DNA of 64,000 nt from positions 488,832 through 552,831 of the forward strand of contig NZ_QWGE01000004.1 of the NCBI RefSeq assembly GCF_003576375.1, read 5' to 3'. Source of the DNA: Pontibacter oryzae. Its GTDB lineage: Bacteria > Bacteroidota > Bacteroidia > Cytophagales > Hymenobacteraceae. How positions within the stretch are numbered: position 1 is the stretch's first letter; every line of letters starts with the position of its first letter. The translations under genes were made by a program, and so were the position numbers. Positions 35,639 to 44,890 of the stretch are shown one piece after another. Under the pieces are notes generated by a model. That model was not told where the DNA came from. It saw nothing but the letters and a program-made list of their open reading frames with translations, and searched no databases.

Positions 35639-35710
35639 AAGGGTAAACATTTAAAAATCCTACATCACGGGTAAACTTCGGCTCCTGCTTAAATGCAACC
35701 CTCGCCCAGG

Positions 35711-36319
35711 CTATTCTTGGTTTTGCACTTGTGCGTTTACCTCATCTATAAAAGAGAGTATCTCGTTGCGGCCAACCTGCTTTTCGGCGGAGGTACGGAA
35801 CATTTGCGGCAGCTCATCCCACGTTTCACGGAGTTTACGCTCGTAGGCGGCTATGGTTGAGTCTGTTTTAAGGGCCGATTGTTTATCCACTTTTGTAAAT
35901 ACAAGTACAAAAGGCACGCCCATGGTTCCAAGTTGGTTTATGAAATCAAGGTCGGGCTGCAGCGGTTCGTGGCGCGAGTCGATCAATACGAACACGCATG
36001 TTAGGTTCTCGCGCTTCTCAAAGTAAAACTTGATCATGCGGCGCCATTCCTCGCGCGAGCTTTTGCTCACTTTGGCATAGCCGTAACCCGGTAAATCCAC
36101 CAGGTACCACTCGTTGTTTATCAGGAAGTGGTTGATAAGCTGAGTTTTACCTGGCTGTGCCGATGTTTTGGCCAGTTTTTTCTGCTCTGTAAGCATATTG
36201 ATGAGCGATGACTTGCCTACATTAGAGCGGCCAATAAAAGCATACTCCGGCTTATCTGGCGCAGGGCAGGCCTCTACTTTGGTATTACTCATCAGAAATT
36301 TTGCTTCCCTTATAATCAT
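35711..36319 (-). CDS. engB: Ribosome biogenesis GTP-binding protein EngB/YsxC
   Basis: A 202-residue TRAFAC GTPase involved in 50S assembly. G1 is GRSNVGKSS at 30-38, G2 is in KTSAQPGKTQ, G3 is DLPGYGYAK at 75-83, G4 is TKVD near 137-140. All motifs are intact and the length is usual. No N-terminal extension. Separate from the TonB-domain gene by 72 bp. Confidence 0.96.
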   Translation of the reverse strand: MIIREAKFLMSNTKVEACPAPDKPEYAFIGRSNVGKSSLINMLTEQKKLAKTSAQPGKTQLINHFLINNEWYLVDLPGYGYAKVSKSSREEWRRMIKFYFEKRENLTCVFVLIDSRHEPLQPDLDFINQLGTMGVPFVLVFTKVDKQSALKTDSTIAAYERKLRETWDELPQMFRTSAEKQVGRNEILSFIDEVNAQVQNQE

Positions 36320-36508
36320 GCGGTAGTATGTTCTTGGCCCTGTCTTTAAAAAATGCTAAATAGCATTAGCCGCAGAGCAGGATATTAAGTAACTTGTGCC
36401 TCGTTTTGCAGAGGCACTATTTATTGCACCTCAAAGGTAACGAATAATTTTCCTATTCGGCGAAGTTGCTATACTTTTTGCCGGGAGTCTTATAGTTTAA
36501 CGCATAAA

Positions 36509-37798
36509 ATGAAAGAACATTTTAAAGTAACACAGCGCATGAAGAGAGGGGTACGGATAGCGGGGCTGGCGCTGGCCTTTACGGTATGCGGCGCCATGGC
36601 ATGGCCGGGCGGTACCAGCCGCCTGATCCGTAAGGCTGACCAAGCCTTTGAGCTGGAAGACTATAAAGCAGCCTTAAAACTGTATGCAAGCGCTGTGGAG
36701 GCCGAGCCTTCAAGCCCTGAAGCAAACTATAAATTGGGTATTACTTACGTGCAACTGAACATGCCCAAAGAAGCACGGGCTGCCTTGCAACGCGCCATTG
36801 ACCTGGATGCGAAAGTGGAGCAAAAGCTACTGCTGCCGTTGGCCGAGGCAAACCATTTGGAGCATAACTTCAGCGCTGCCAAAGCCTATTATGAGCAGGA
36901 GAAGCGCAGCGCACCTACCCTGGAAAAAACGTACCAAGAGCTCCTGCGCAAACGCATAGCCGAATGCCAGGCCGGTGAAGACCTGATGCGCCTCCCAGCC
37001 ATTTATAATGTATCTAATGTGGGCAGCGCCATCAACTCAGAGTATTCTGATTACGTGCCCGTGCTAATGCCTGACGACAAGGCCATGCTGTTTACCACCC
37101 GCCGCCCTGATAAAGGCAGGAAGTCGCTGGATGCCAACGGTGCCGAGCAGATCCGGATTACTCGTATGCAGCAAGGAAACTGGCAGGAGTCTGAGCTTTT
37201 CTTGGAAACACAGCAGCAAATGCCGCAGCACGCAGTAGTATCGGTAGCGCCACACGGCAAAGAGCTTTACACTTTCTTCGCTGATAAAGGGCTGCATGTA
37301 TCTTATAAACTGCAATCCGGCGATTGGACACAGCCAGAGCTATTAAAGGCACCCTTTAACCAGGGCTCGCGCGAGCCATCGCTTTTCGTAACCGACGATG
37401 GTAAATTTGCATTTTTCTCCAGCGACAGAACCGGGGGCTACGGTGGCCTGGATTTATATGTAAGCTATAAGAAGGAAGACGGAAGTTGGAGCGAAGCCCT
37501 GAACTTGGGCCCGGAAGTAAACACACCTTACGACGAAGATGCCCCCTTCGTGGACACCGCCACCAATACCTTGTACTTCAGCTCGCGTGGGCACAACACT
37601 ATGGGCGGCTATGATATTTTCAGGAGCAGCATTAGCAATGCCACCTGGAGCAAGGCCCGCAACCTGGGTTACCCGGTCAATTCGGCAGCCGATGATCTGT
37701 ACTTCACCTTAAGCTCAGATCGTAGCACGGCCTATATCTCCTCCGACAGGCCAGGCGGAGCAGGCGAGAAAGACATCTACCGCATTCTATTTCATTAA
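36509..37798 (+). CDS. Exported TPR plus PD40-repeat protein
   Basis: A 429-residue exported protein. After a signal sequence (the core KRGVRIAGLALAFTVCGAMA; ATG 36509 or the internal ATG at 36539 may be the start) come TPR-like helices (about 38-140, AALKLYASAVEAEPSSPEAN), then WD40-like PD40 blades: YSDYVPVLMPDDKAMLFTTR, GSREPSLFVTDDGKFAFFSS, YDEDAPFVDTATNTLYFSSR and DDLYFTLSSDRSTAYISSDR. The order is as in the downstream 660-residue protein, but the carboxypeptidase-regulatory and OmpA domains are missing. It is therefore a truncated-architecture paralogue of a PorE-like protein. Confidence 0.8.
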   Translation: MKEHFKVTQRMKRGVRIAGLALAFTVCGAMAWPGGTSRLIRKADQAFELEDYKAALKLYASAVEAEPSSPEANYKLGITYVQLNMPKEARAALQRAIDLDAKVEQKLLLPLAEANHLEHNFSAAKAYYEQEKRSAPTLEKTYQELLRKRIAECQAGEDLMRLPAIYNVSNVGSAINSEYSDYVPVLMPDDKAMLFTTRRPDKGRKSLDANGAEQIRITRMQQGNWQESELFLETQQQMPQHAVVSVAPHGKELYTFFADKGLHVSYKLQSGDWTQPELLKAPFNQGSREPSLFVTDDGKFAFFSSDRTGGYGGLDLYVSYKKEDGSWSEALNLGPEVNTPYDEDAPFVDTATNTLYFSSRGHNTMGGYDIFRSSISNATWSKARNLGYPVNSAADDLYFTLSSDRSTAYISSDRPGGAGEKDIYRILFH

Positions 37799-37824
37799 TC
37801 TACTGGCCGAAAGTTCTCAAGAGC

Positions 37825-37856
37825 AAAGCCGCTGCAGGTTTACCTGTAGCGGCTTT
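37825..37856 (+). terminator. Terminator of the PD40 protein gene
   Basis: A 15-bp stem AAAGCCGCTGCAGGT / ACCTGTAGCGGCTTT (one G-U pair) with a 2-nt loop by strict pairing, followed by C and a T-rich tail, 26 bp after the stop. Confidence 0.75.
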
Positions 37857-38199
37857 CTTATTTGTGGTTTATTCTAATTTAACGATAGCAGGGCAAAATA
37901 ATCATTTGCGAATATTATTTATTCTATATATTTGCTGTAGATTCAATTATTTGTAAATAATGTTATACTTCGTGCTAACGTATTGTTGCCAAGTATAAAT
38001 AAATATACTCAACCTTTTAAGGCTGCTGAACCGTATGCAGGTCAATGCCTTGGCCTGATTCGAAAGAGAATAACATATACTAAATTTAATATATCTCGTA
38101 TAGAAGCTGAAATACCCATGTAACATTGCCAGGCACACTTCCTGGGCATCGTTCTTTCATCTTCACTAACACAAGAAAAGTATAACAAACCTTTTACAC
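37857..38199. other. AT-rich 343-bp leader of the PorE-like gene
   Basis: No ORF seen. It contains the promoter listed at 37905-37934, which implies a 5' leader of about 260 nt, and then several AAGTATA words. I saw no riboswitch-like fold. Confidence 0.4.
37905..37934 (+). promoter_or_regulatory. Bacteroidota-type promoter (-33 TTTG, -7 TATATTTG)
   Basis: TTTG at 37905-37908 and TATATTTG at 37927-37934 are separated by 18 bp, close to the TTTG-N19-TAnnTTTG consensus. It is the only place in the window where both elements could be seen at near-correct spacing. Confidence 0.5.
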
Positions 38200-40182
38200 A
38201 TGACCTATTTAGCCAAATCGTTTTCGCGGGTTTCTCTGCTGTTTTTGATGGTTTGCCTGCTGGCAGGCTCTGCCTCGGCACAAAGCGTCAGGAAGCAATT
38301 GCGATCAGCCAACAAATTATTTGACAAAGAAAATTACCGGGATGCCTTGCCTCTATATGAGAAAGTGCTGGCCGCTGACCCGAACAATGCCAAAGCACTG
38401 TACTATGCAGGCATCGGCTACCTTACCTTTGATAAGGAGAAATCAGCAGACTATCTTTACCGCGTACAAAAGCTAAAGCCTAACATTGATCGTGATCTGG
38501 AGTACTGGTTAGGCCGTACCGATCACATTAACTACCGCTTCGACAGCGCCATTGAGCATTTCCAAAACTACCAGGGAAACATCCGCAAGCGTAACATAGA
38601 GCGCAAGGAGGAAGTAGCCCAACTGATACAGTATGCCAAAAATGCCAAGCGCGAAGTAGCCAACCCGAAGGATGTGTTTGTGAAAAACCTGGGTGGCGAT
38701 GTGAATACCGCTTATTCGGAGCACAGCCCGGTAATCTCCTCAGACTATAACTACCTGCTTTTCACGTCTCGTTCAGAAAACGTGACTGGTGGCAAAGAGG
38801 CCCGTGATGGCGAGTACTACGAGGATATCTTCGAGACTACCCGCACCGGCGAAGACTCCTGGGAGAAAACACGCATTGTACCAGGTGCTCTGAACAGCGC
38901 CGGCCACGATGCATCTATCCAGCTTTTCGATAACGACACTAAGCTGTTGCTTTACCAATCAGTGAACAACGGTGACATTATGGTGTCGGAGCGCCAGGCT
39001 GACGGTAGCTGGGGAGCACCTAAGAGCATCAGCGATAAAGTAAACAGCCGCGATTTCGAGTCGGATGCATACATTACGCCAGATGGCCAAACGCTTTTCT
39101 ACTCAACCAGCCATTTCTCTGAAAACGGCGATCTGGATATCTATATGGTTACCCGCAACAAGAATGGAAGTTGGGGCAACCCAAAAAGTTTGGGCAAAAC
39201 CATCAACACACCCTTCGACGATGACAGCCCATACTTGGCAGCCGATGGTACGCTTTTCTTCGCGTCGCGCGGCCACAACAGCATGGGTGGCTACGATATC
39301 TTCTCAGCCAAGTATGACTCGGTGGCACGCCGCTGGGCACGCCCTGTAAACCTGGGTTCTCCAATCAACACGCCGGATGATGACACCTACTACCGCCTTG
39401 CCCCGGACGGAAGCTATGCTTACCTATCGTCTTACCGCATCGGTGGCTACGGCGAGAAGGATATTTACACCATCAACTACATCAAAAACACCACAGTTAG
39501 AGGCCAGGTGCTTACGCAAGCCGATAGCATTGCTCTGCCAGGTGTTGAGTTAATCTTTAACGGCTTCCAGGCAGATAAACGCCCGATCAGCTACCGCGAT
39601 GTAACAAAGCCGGATTCTGCCACTTACCGCGTAACCATGCTTTCTGGCCGCAAGTACCAGGTGCAGGTGTCGCTGGATGGCAAAGTACTGGAAACACAGG
39701 AGTTTGATGTGCCGGTTGTTTTGGATGACACCACCACAATTACAAAGAATTTCTACATCAGAATGGCTGATAGCACGGCAACGCGCCTTGCTGGAACTAC
39801 ACCAAGCACTAAACCAGCCGCAGCCATTAAAATGGAGACAATCTATTTTGCCACTGACAAGTATGAACTACGTGCCGAGTCTATCCAGGAGCTAGACCAG
39901 ATTGCAGAAGTGATGAAGGCTAACCCAACGCTGAACATCAGCATAGAAGGCCACACTGACTCACGCGCCACAGACAGCTATAACATGACGCTAGGCCAGA
40001 ACCGCGCCGATGCCGCCTTCGATTACCTGGTGAGCAAAGGCATTTCGCCGAAGCGCATGGTAACCGTAACGTATGGCGAGAGCAGACCAGCGGTGCCGAA
40101 CACCTCTGCCGACAACATGCAGCTTAACCGCAGAACTATGTTTAAAGTGCTTCCGCGCCAGGGGCAGCAGCAAAACCCGTAA
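38200..40182 (+). CDS. PorE-like OmpA family protein (TPR, PD40, CRD, OmpA)
   Basis: A 660-residue exported protein with the domain order of PorE, the peptidoglycan-linking component of the type IX secretion system: signal (1-27), TPR-like region (about 30-150), PD40 propeller (about 170-425; YSEHSPVISSDYNYLLFTSR, FESDAYITPDGQTLFYSTSH, FDDDSPYLAADGTLFFASRG), a carboxypeptidase-regulatory-like strand domain (about 430-520; GQVLTQADSIALPGVELIFN) and an OmpA C-terminal domain (about 545-655; ISIEGHTDSRATDSYNMTLG, LNRRTMFKV). Several paralogues with this architecture exist in Bacteroidota genomes, so assignment to T9SS itself is inference. Preceded by a shorter paralogue and followed by ubiE-porT. 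Confidence 0.85.
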   Translation: MTYLAKSFSRVSLLFLMVCLLAGSASAQSVRKQLRSANKLFDKENYRDALPLYEKVLAADPNNAKALYYAGIGYLTFDKEKSADYLYRVQKLKPNIDRDLEYWLGRTDHINYRFDSAIEHFQNYQGNIRKRNIERKEEVAQLIQYAKNAKREVANPKDVFVKNLGGDVNTAYSEHSPVISSDYNYLLFTSRSENVTGGKEARDGEYYEDIFETTRTGEDSWEKTRIVPGALNSAGHDASIQLFDNDTKLLLYQSVNNGDIMVSERQADGSWGAPKSISDKVNSRDFESDAYITPDGQTLFYSTSHFSENGDLDIYMVTRNKNGSWGNPKSLGKTINTPFDDDSPYLAADGTLFFASRGHNSMGGYDIFSAKYDSVARRWARPVNLGSPINTPDDDTYYRLAPDGSYAYLSSYRIGGYGEKDIYTINYIKNTTVRGQVLTQADSIALPGVELIFNGFQADKRPISYRDVTKPDSATYRVTMLSGRKYQVQVSLDGKVLETQEFDVPVVLDDTTTITKNFYIRMADSTATRLAGTTPSTKPAAAIKMETIYFATDKYELRAESIQELDQIAEVMKANPTLNISIEGHTDSRATDSYNMTLGQNRADAAFDYLVSKGISPKRMVTVTYGESRPAVPNTSADNMQLNRRTMFKVLPRQGQQQNP

Positions 40183-40222
40183 CAAGGTATGGCCTAGATT
40201 GGCCGAAGAAACTATACTTGAA

Positions 40223-40257
40223 AAGCAGGCCGGGCACACGCTCGGCCTGCTTTTTTT
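40223..40257 (+). terminator. Terminator of the PorE-like gene
   Basis: An 8-bp stem GCAGGCCG / CGGCCTGC with a 10-nt loop, followed by seven T. Confidence 0.85.
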
Positions 40258-40299
40258 ATATTTCGGAACATAAACTGCGGATTATAGTTTTAGGTACAG

Positions 40300-40307
40300 T
40301 ATTTTTG
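40300..40307 (+). promoter_or_regulatory. -7 element TATTTTTG before ubiE
   Basis: Perfect TAnnTTTG match 26 bp before the ubiE ATG. No clear -33. Confidence 0.4.
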
Positions 40308-40333
40308 CCCTGTTACACATTACATTCCAACCC

Positions 40334-41056
40334 ATGGCGGTAGTACCTTACAAAGACCAGAACGAGAACAAAAAGTCGCAGGTGGCTACAATGTTCAACA
40401 ACATTGCAGGCAAGTATGATTTCCTGAACCACTTTCTGAGCGCTGGCATCGATATTGTCTGGAGAAAGAAGGCTGTGAGCCTGTTAGCTCCCGAAAAACC
40501 CAAGCAAGTGCTGGATATTGCCACCGGCACCGCCGACTTTGCCATCGAAACCCTGCGCCTGAACCCGGATAAAATTACGGGAGTAGACATCTCGGAGGGC
40601 ATGTTAGCCGTAGGACGTGAGAAGCTGGTTAAAAAAGGGCTGACAAACAAAATAGAGCTACAGTATGGCGACTCTGAAAATCTGCCATTCGAGGATAATA
40701 CCTTCGATGCGATTACGGTTGCCTTTGGCGTGCGTAACTTCGAGAATCTGGAGAAAGGCTTGTCTGAAATGCATCGCGTATTGAAGCCCGGTGGAATGGC
40801 CGTAGTGCTGGAGTTCTCCAAGCCACGCAGCTTCCCGATGAAACAGCTTTATCAATTTTATTTTAAGAATATACTACCGATGGTAGGTAAACTCGTTTCT
40901 AAGGACAATGCTGCCTATACATATCTTCCGGAGTCGGTTCAGGCTTTCCCGGATGGGCAGGATTTTATAAACATTTACCAAAAAGTCGGATTCAAAGGCA
41001 CGAAATGGCATTCACTCACATTTGGCATAAGCTCCATTTACACGGGCAAAAAGTAA
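40334..41056 (+). CDS. ubiE: Demethylmenaquinone methyltransferase UbiE/MenG
   Basis: A 240-residue SAM-dependent methyltransferase, last step of menaquinone synthesis. Motif I is [14 protein letters not shown] at 59-72; other family blocks are [20 protein letters not shown] near 21-40, [11 protein letters not shown] (as [11 protein letters not shown]), [33 protein letters not shown] and the terminal [11 protein letters not shown]. Complete. Its last 52 bp overlap the start of porT in another frame, so the two are coupled. menB, an earlier step of the pathway, is at 55577. Confidence 0.96.
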   Translation: MAVVPYKDQNENKKSQVATMFNNIAGKYDFLNHFLSAGIDIVWRKKAVSLLAPEKPKQVLDIATGTADFAIETLRLNPDKITGVDISEGMLAVGREKLVKKGLTNKIELQYGDSENLPFEDNTFDAITVAFGVRNFENLEKGLSEMHRVLKPGGMAVVLEFSKPRSFPMKQLYQFYFKNILPMVGKLVSKDNAAYTYLPESVQAFPDGQDFINIYQKVGFKGTKWHSLTFGISSIYTGKK

Positions 41057-41775
41057 CCTTGTGCGCCCTGGTGGCATTCCTGCTGCTGGGCCATGCGGCA
41101 GCGGCGCAAAGTCAGAAGATAAAAAGCGTAAATAAGCCCGGCTACGATGATAAACCCGTGCACTATGGTTTTTATCTGGCCATGCCGCTTACGAAGTATA
41201 AAGTTGATCATTCGCAGACCTATGCCGACCAGCTGAGCAATGGCAGTAACCAGGCGCTCAACGCTAAAACCGACATTGGCTTTTATACAGGCCTTGTGCT
41301 AAATGTGCGCCTGGCCGAGTACCTGGATGCGCGCTTTGTACCGGGTGTGGGCTTTTATAGCCGTAGTCTGGAGTATACTAACATTGTGCCGCAGGATGGA
41401 GGAGAGCCCACCAACGACACACAGGTGCTGCAGAACGTGATGATTGAACTGCCTGTGCTGCTAAAGTATAAAGCTAAGCGCCGCGATAACTACAGGCCAT
41501 ACTTGGTTGCTGGCATTAAGCCCGGCATTGATATGGGCAAGGGCAATAACGGGGCAACAGAAGATGTAACCGAGCTGCAGATAGAGAAATTTGACCTCGC
41601 TTTAGAATATGGCTTTGGGGTAGATATTTTCTATCCGTTCTTTAAGTTTGCTCCGGAACTGCGTTTCTCCCATGGCCTGCTAAATCAGCACAAGCCTGTG
41701 CAGGGCAGCGATTATAGCGCTTACATTCAAAAACTGACAAACCACAACGTATCACTCATACTTTTCTTCGAATAA
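41005..41775 (+). CDS. porT: Type IX secretion system protein PorT-like
   Basis: A 256-residue outer-membrane beta-barrel protein resembling PorT/SprT of the type IX secretion system. After a signal region ([20 protein letters not shown]) come amphipathic strands: [53 protein letters not shown], and the last strand [10 protein letters not shown]. PorT following ubiE is a recurring gene order in Bacteroidota, which strengthens the call. The ATG at 41005 lies 52 bp inside ubiE; no later ATG leaves an intact signal peptide with its basic residues, so the overlap is probably genuine. Confidence 0.85.
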   Translation: MAFTHIWHKLHLHGQKVTLCALVAFLLLGHAAAAQSQKIKSVNKPGYDDKPVHYGFYLAMPLTKYKVDHSQTYADQLSNGSNQALNAKTDIGFYTGLVLNVRLAEYLDARFVPGVGFYSRSLEYTNIVPQDGGEPTNDTQVLQNVMIELPVLLKYKAKRRDNYRPYLVAGIKPGIDMGKGNNGATEDVTELQIEKFDLALEYGFGVDIFYPFFKFAPELRFSHGLLNQHKPVQGSDYSAYIQKLTNHNVSLILFFE

Positions 41776-41778
41776 AAG

Positions 41779-42531
41779 ATGACTAAGATCGCACTCATTA
41801 CAGGTGCCACGTCGGGTATTGGTTATGCCACTGCCCTGGAACTGGCCAGCAAAGGATACAATATTATTGCCACCGGCCGCAGGCAGGAGCGCCTGCAGGT
41901 GCTGCAGGAAAAAATTGGCACCGATAAAGTATACCAGCTTGTATTTGATGTGCGTGATAAGGAGGCAGTGCTAAAAGCTATGGCCTCGTTGCCTCAAGCA
42001 TGGCAGCAAATCGAGGTGCTGGTAAACAACGCGGGCAATGCGCATGGCTTGGCCCCGGTGCAGGATGGCTCCCTGGATGACTGGGATGCTATGATCGACA
42101 TCAATGTGAAAGGCCTGCTATATGTAACCAAGGCTGTGCTGCCACTAATGCAGGCGCAGGGAAAGGGACATATCGTAAACATTGGCTCTATTGCCGGCAA
42201 GGAGGTATACCCGAACGGGAATGTGTATTGTGCCTCGAAGCATGCCGTAGATGCACTTTCCAAAGCCATGCGCATGGACCTGGTGCAGCAAGGCATTAAA
42301 GTATCGGAAGTAAACCCAGGGCTGGTAGAGACAGAGTTCTCGGAGGTGCGCTTTAAAGGGGATTCTGAGCGTGCGGCCACGGTGTACCAGGGTTACCAGC
42401 CACTGCAGGCCCAGGATGTTGCTGAGCTTATCGGGTTCATGGTAACGCGCCCGGCGCATGTTAATTTAGCCGAAGTTATGATATTGCCAACAGACCAGGC
42501 GTCAGCCACAATTCTGAACAAGCAGCAGTAA
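41779..42531 (+). CDS. SDR family oxidoreductase (YdfG-like)
   Basis: A 250-residue SDR. Cofactor motif TGATSGIGYA at 8-17, NNAGNAHGL near 84-92, catalytic Ser in NIGSIAGKEVYPNG, Tyr-Lys in VYCASKHAVDAL, and EVNPGLVETEFSEVRF. The pattern matches the NADP-dependent YdfG/serine 3-dehydrogenase-type group. It starts 3 bp after porT, so it belongs to the ubiE-porT-SDR operon; a functional link to secretion or quinones is not evident. Ends before a 20-bp-stem terminator. Confidence 0.92.
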   Translation: MTKIALITGATSGIGYATALELASKGYNIIATGRRQERLQVLQEKIGTDKVYQLVFDVRDKEAVLKAMASLPQAWQQIEVLVNNAGNAHGLAPVQDGSLDDWDAMIDINVKGLLYVTKAVLPLMQAQGKGHIVNIGSIAGKEVYPNGNVYCASKHAVDALSKAMRMDLVQQGIKVSEVNPGLVETEFSEVRFKGDSERAATVYQGYQPLQAQDVAELIGFMVTRPAHVNLAEVMILPTDQASATILNKQQ

Positions 42532-42550
42532 CTAACACATTTTATACTTT

Positions 42551-42599
42551 AAGCAGCGAGGCCTGCCATAGCGTTATGTTATGGCAGGCCTCGCTGCTT
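42551..42599. terminator. Strong hairpin terminator, 20-bp stem
   Basis: AAGCAGCGAGGCCTGCCATA at 42551-42570 pairs perfectly with its complement at 42580-42599, loop 9 nt. It sits between convergent operons and is preceded by TATACTTT, which forms the tail when read on the minus strand. Confidence 0.85.
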
Positions 42600-42617
42600 A
42601 TTAGGTTTAGTGCTTGC

Positions 42618-44702
42618 TTACTCGAAAAGCTGTTGCATCACAAATGCGTATAAATCGGATTCCTCGCGGATGCCGGCATAAATGCCGCTTGCGCCAGAGT
42701 GGCCTGCGTTATACTCCGTGCGTAGCAAGATAGGGTTTTTCTGGGCTGGCCGGTTCTGCATCGCTGCGGCAAACTTAAAAGAGTGCAGCGGCACCACGCG
42801 GTCGTCGTGGGAGGAGGCCATTAGCAGCATAGCCGGGTAGTTTACCTCCGGTTTAATGTTATGCAGCGGCGAGTACGCTTTCAGGCTCTGGAAACTTGCG
42901 CTGTCTTGGGTGGTGCCATACTCCGGTATCCAGGCCCAGCCGATGGTGAACTTTTCGGAGCGCAGCATATCCAGGGGGGCGGCCACAGGCACCACGGCTT
43001 TGTATAGCTCCGGGCGCTGCAGTGCCGCCGCGGCCACTACCAAACCTCCATTAGAAGCGCCGGTCGCGGCCAGTTTCTTGGGGTTGGTGTAACCGGATTT
43101 GATCAGGTACTCGGCGGCGGCGTTAAAGTCGTCGAAGGAGGTTTGCTTGTTGGCACCACGTCCTTGCCGTGCCCACTGCTGGCCACGCTCGCCCCCTCCG
43201 CGTATCGAGGCAAAGGCAAACACGCCGCCTTTCTTCACGAAATGTATGATACCCGGCTCAAAAGACGGCTCACTGATAAGGCCAAAGCCACCGTAGGCTT
43301 TCAGTAGCGTGGGGTTGTTACCATCCAGTTTGGTGTCTTTATGGTAGATCAGCGTCATGGGTACCATGGTGCCGTCCTTGGCCGGGTACTCCACTTCCTT
43401 GTACTCAAACCCGTTGAGGTCGTAGGCCACGGTGGTTCGCTCGGTGAGGGTGCGCTCAAAGGTAGTGGCGTTGAACTTGTAGATAACCGATGGGAAAGTA
43501 TAGGACGCATAGCGGTAGTATACTTCATCCGGGCTGGGTGCGCCGGTAAACCCACCCACTGTTGTGCCTGCGGGCAGCTCCAGGTTATACAGCATCTTAC
43601 CGCTATAATCAAACACCGTGATCAGCGGGTGCCCTTTAACCAGGAAGGTAGCCAGAATGCGGTCCTTTAAAAGGTAGTGCTCGGTAAGCAGGGCACCAGA
43701 GAACTGAGGTATAAGTTCTCGCCAGTTAAAAGGCTGGGCCGGGTCCAGCTCTACCATGCGGCCGTTAGGGGCGTTATGGGTAGTATAGGCTATCAGTTTG
43801 CCGTTGCGGCTGTCCAGTACCTTAAACGTGAAGGCAAGGTTGGCGAGTAGTGGTTTGAGCGTAGGCTGAGCCTGGTTGTAATCGATGTAGAAGATGCTCT
43901 CTTTCCCGGTGAGCCGGTGCTCCTCCCGAAGTATGAAATAGCGGCCATCTGAGGTGGTGCTGAAGTTGAACATGAACAGCGGGTTGTCGCGCTCGAAGAT
44001 CAGCTTGTCCTGGCTTTGGTCGGTGCCGAGCTCGTGGAAGTATACTTTCTGCCCTTCGTTAGCTTTTGGGTAGGCGGCATAAAAGAAGCCGTTGCCCTTC
44101 CAGGCGATGCCGGAGAACTTCACATTTTTCAGGTGGTCGGGGCGCTGGCGGGCGTTCTTCAGCTCCACAACCTTAATCTCGGCCCAGTCGCTGCCGTTTC
44201 GGCTAAACTGGTAGGCCAGCAGGTCAGAGGTTTCGTTTACCTTATAGCCTTTCAGGTTGATGCGGTCGGAGCCGGAAATGTCCTTGGGGTCTACCAGTGG
44301 CATTACCTCGTCTAACTCCGGGTTATCGCTCATGGTTCGCTTATAGTATAGCCCCACCGTACTGTTGATGTTGTAGTAGAAGTAGCGGAAGTAATAGTCG
44401 CCATCCTTCACGAAGTTGTGCGATGACCGGACATAGTTATACTTATCGATCGCCAGGAAAGCGTTTGTCTGGTTAGATGCTTTGGTGAGAAACTTCTTAG
44501 AGACCTTATTCTGGTCCGCCACCCAGTCTGCTACCTCGGGACTGTCCAATTTCTCCAGCCATCGGTAGGGGTCAGAGATAATGTGCTGGCTGAAAAAAGT
44601 ATCGGCGGCGGCGGTTTTCTTTGTGAGCGGGTACTCCAGTTTTTGGGCAGACAGGGCCCCAGCCTGCAGGAAGGCCAGGAGAAAGGGTAAAATTTGTTTC
44701 AT
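42618..44702 (-). CDS. Prolyl oligopeptidase family serine peptidase (S9A)
   Basis: A 694-residue secreted prolyl endopeptidase. Signal MKQILPFLLAFLQAGALSAQ, then ISDPYRWLEKLDSPEVADWV (S9A N-terminal signature), a seven-blade propeller (about 80-430) and the alpha/beta-hydrolase domain. The catalytic triad is visible: Ser550 in ATGASNGGLVVAA, Asp in SSHDDRVVPLHS near 631-641, and His668 in NAGHSGASG. The RGGGERG motif (501-507) is also conserved. Cleaves short peptides after proline in the periplasm. Alone in its transcription unit. Confidence 0.94.
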   Translation of the reverse strand: MKQILPFLLAFLQAGALSAQKLEYPLTKKTAAADTFFSQHIISDPYRWLEKLDSPEVADWVADQNKVSKKFLTKASNQTNAFLAIDKYNYVRSSHNFVKDGDYYFRYFYYNINSTVGLYYKRTMSDNPELDEVMPLVDPKDISGSDRINLKGYKVNETSDLLAYQFSRNGSDWAEIKVVELKNARQRPDHLKNVKFSGIAWKGNGFFYAAYPKANEGQKVYFHELGTDQSQDKLIFERDNPLFMFNFSTTSDGRYFILREEHRLTGKESIFYIDYNQAQPTLKPLLANLAFTFKVLDSRNGKLIAYTTHNAPNGRMVELDPAQPFNWRELIPQFSGALLTEHYLLKDRILATFLVKGHPLITVFDYSGKMLYNLELPAGTTVGGFTGAPSPDEVYYRYASYTFPSVIYKFNATTFERTLTERTTVAYDLNGFEYKEVEYPAKDGTMVPMTLIYHKDTKLDGNNPTLLKAYGGFGLISEPSFEPGIIHFVKKGGVFAFASIRGGGERGQQWARQGRGANKQTSFDDFNAAAEYLIKSGYTNPKKLAATGASNGGLVVAAAALQRPELYKAVVPVAAPLDMLRSEKFTIGWAWIPEYGTTQDSASFQSLKAYSPLHNIKPEVNYPAMLLMASSHDDRVVPLHSFKFAAAMQNRPAQKNPILLRTEYNAGHSGASGIYAGIREESDLYAFVMQQLFE

Positions 44703-44822
44703 AAAAAGGGTGCTTGGAGAGGATAAATACGTTTGTCGCGCTTCTGATAGAAAGCGCGTTTACCGCTTAAACTACTAAAGTAGTACAATTTATCCTTACC
44801 TGCCAGCCAATTAGCCCGCCCC

Positions 44823-44880
44823 AAAGTATAAACCGGCGGCGCCTGTGCAGTTTTGAACAGGCGCCGCCGGTTTATACTTT
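44823..44880. terminator. 24-bp perfect hairpin with AAAGTATA ends
   Basis: A perfect 24-bp stem (44823-44846 with 44857-44880) and a 10-nt loop. The outer 8 bp are AAAGTATA/TATACTTT, so the exit arm reads GGTTTATACTTT. It lies 10 bp after the stop of the minus-strand lipoprotein gene at 44891, upstream of the oligopeptidase gene. Confidence 0.8.
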
Positions 44881-44890
44881 ACATAATTTT

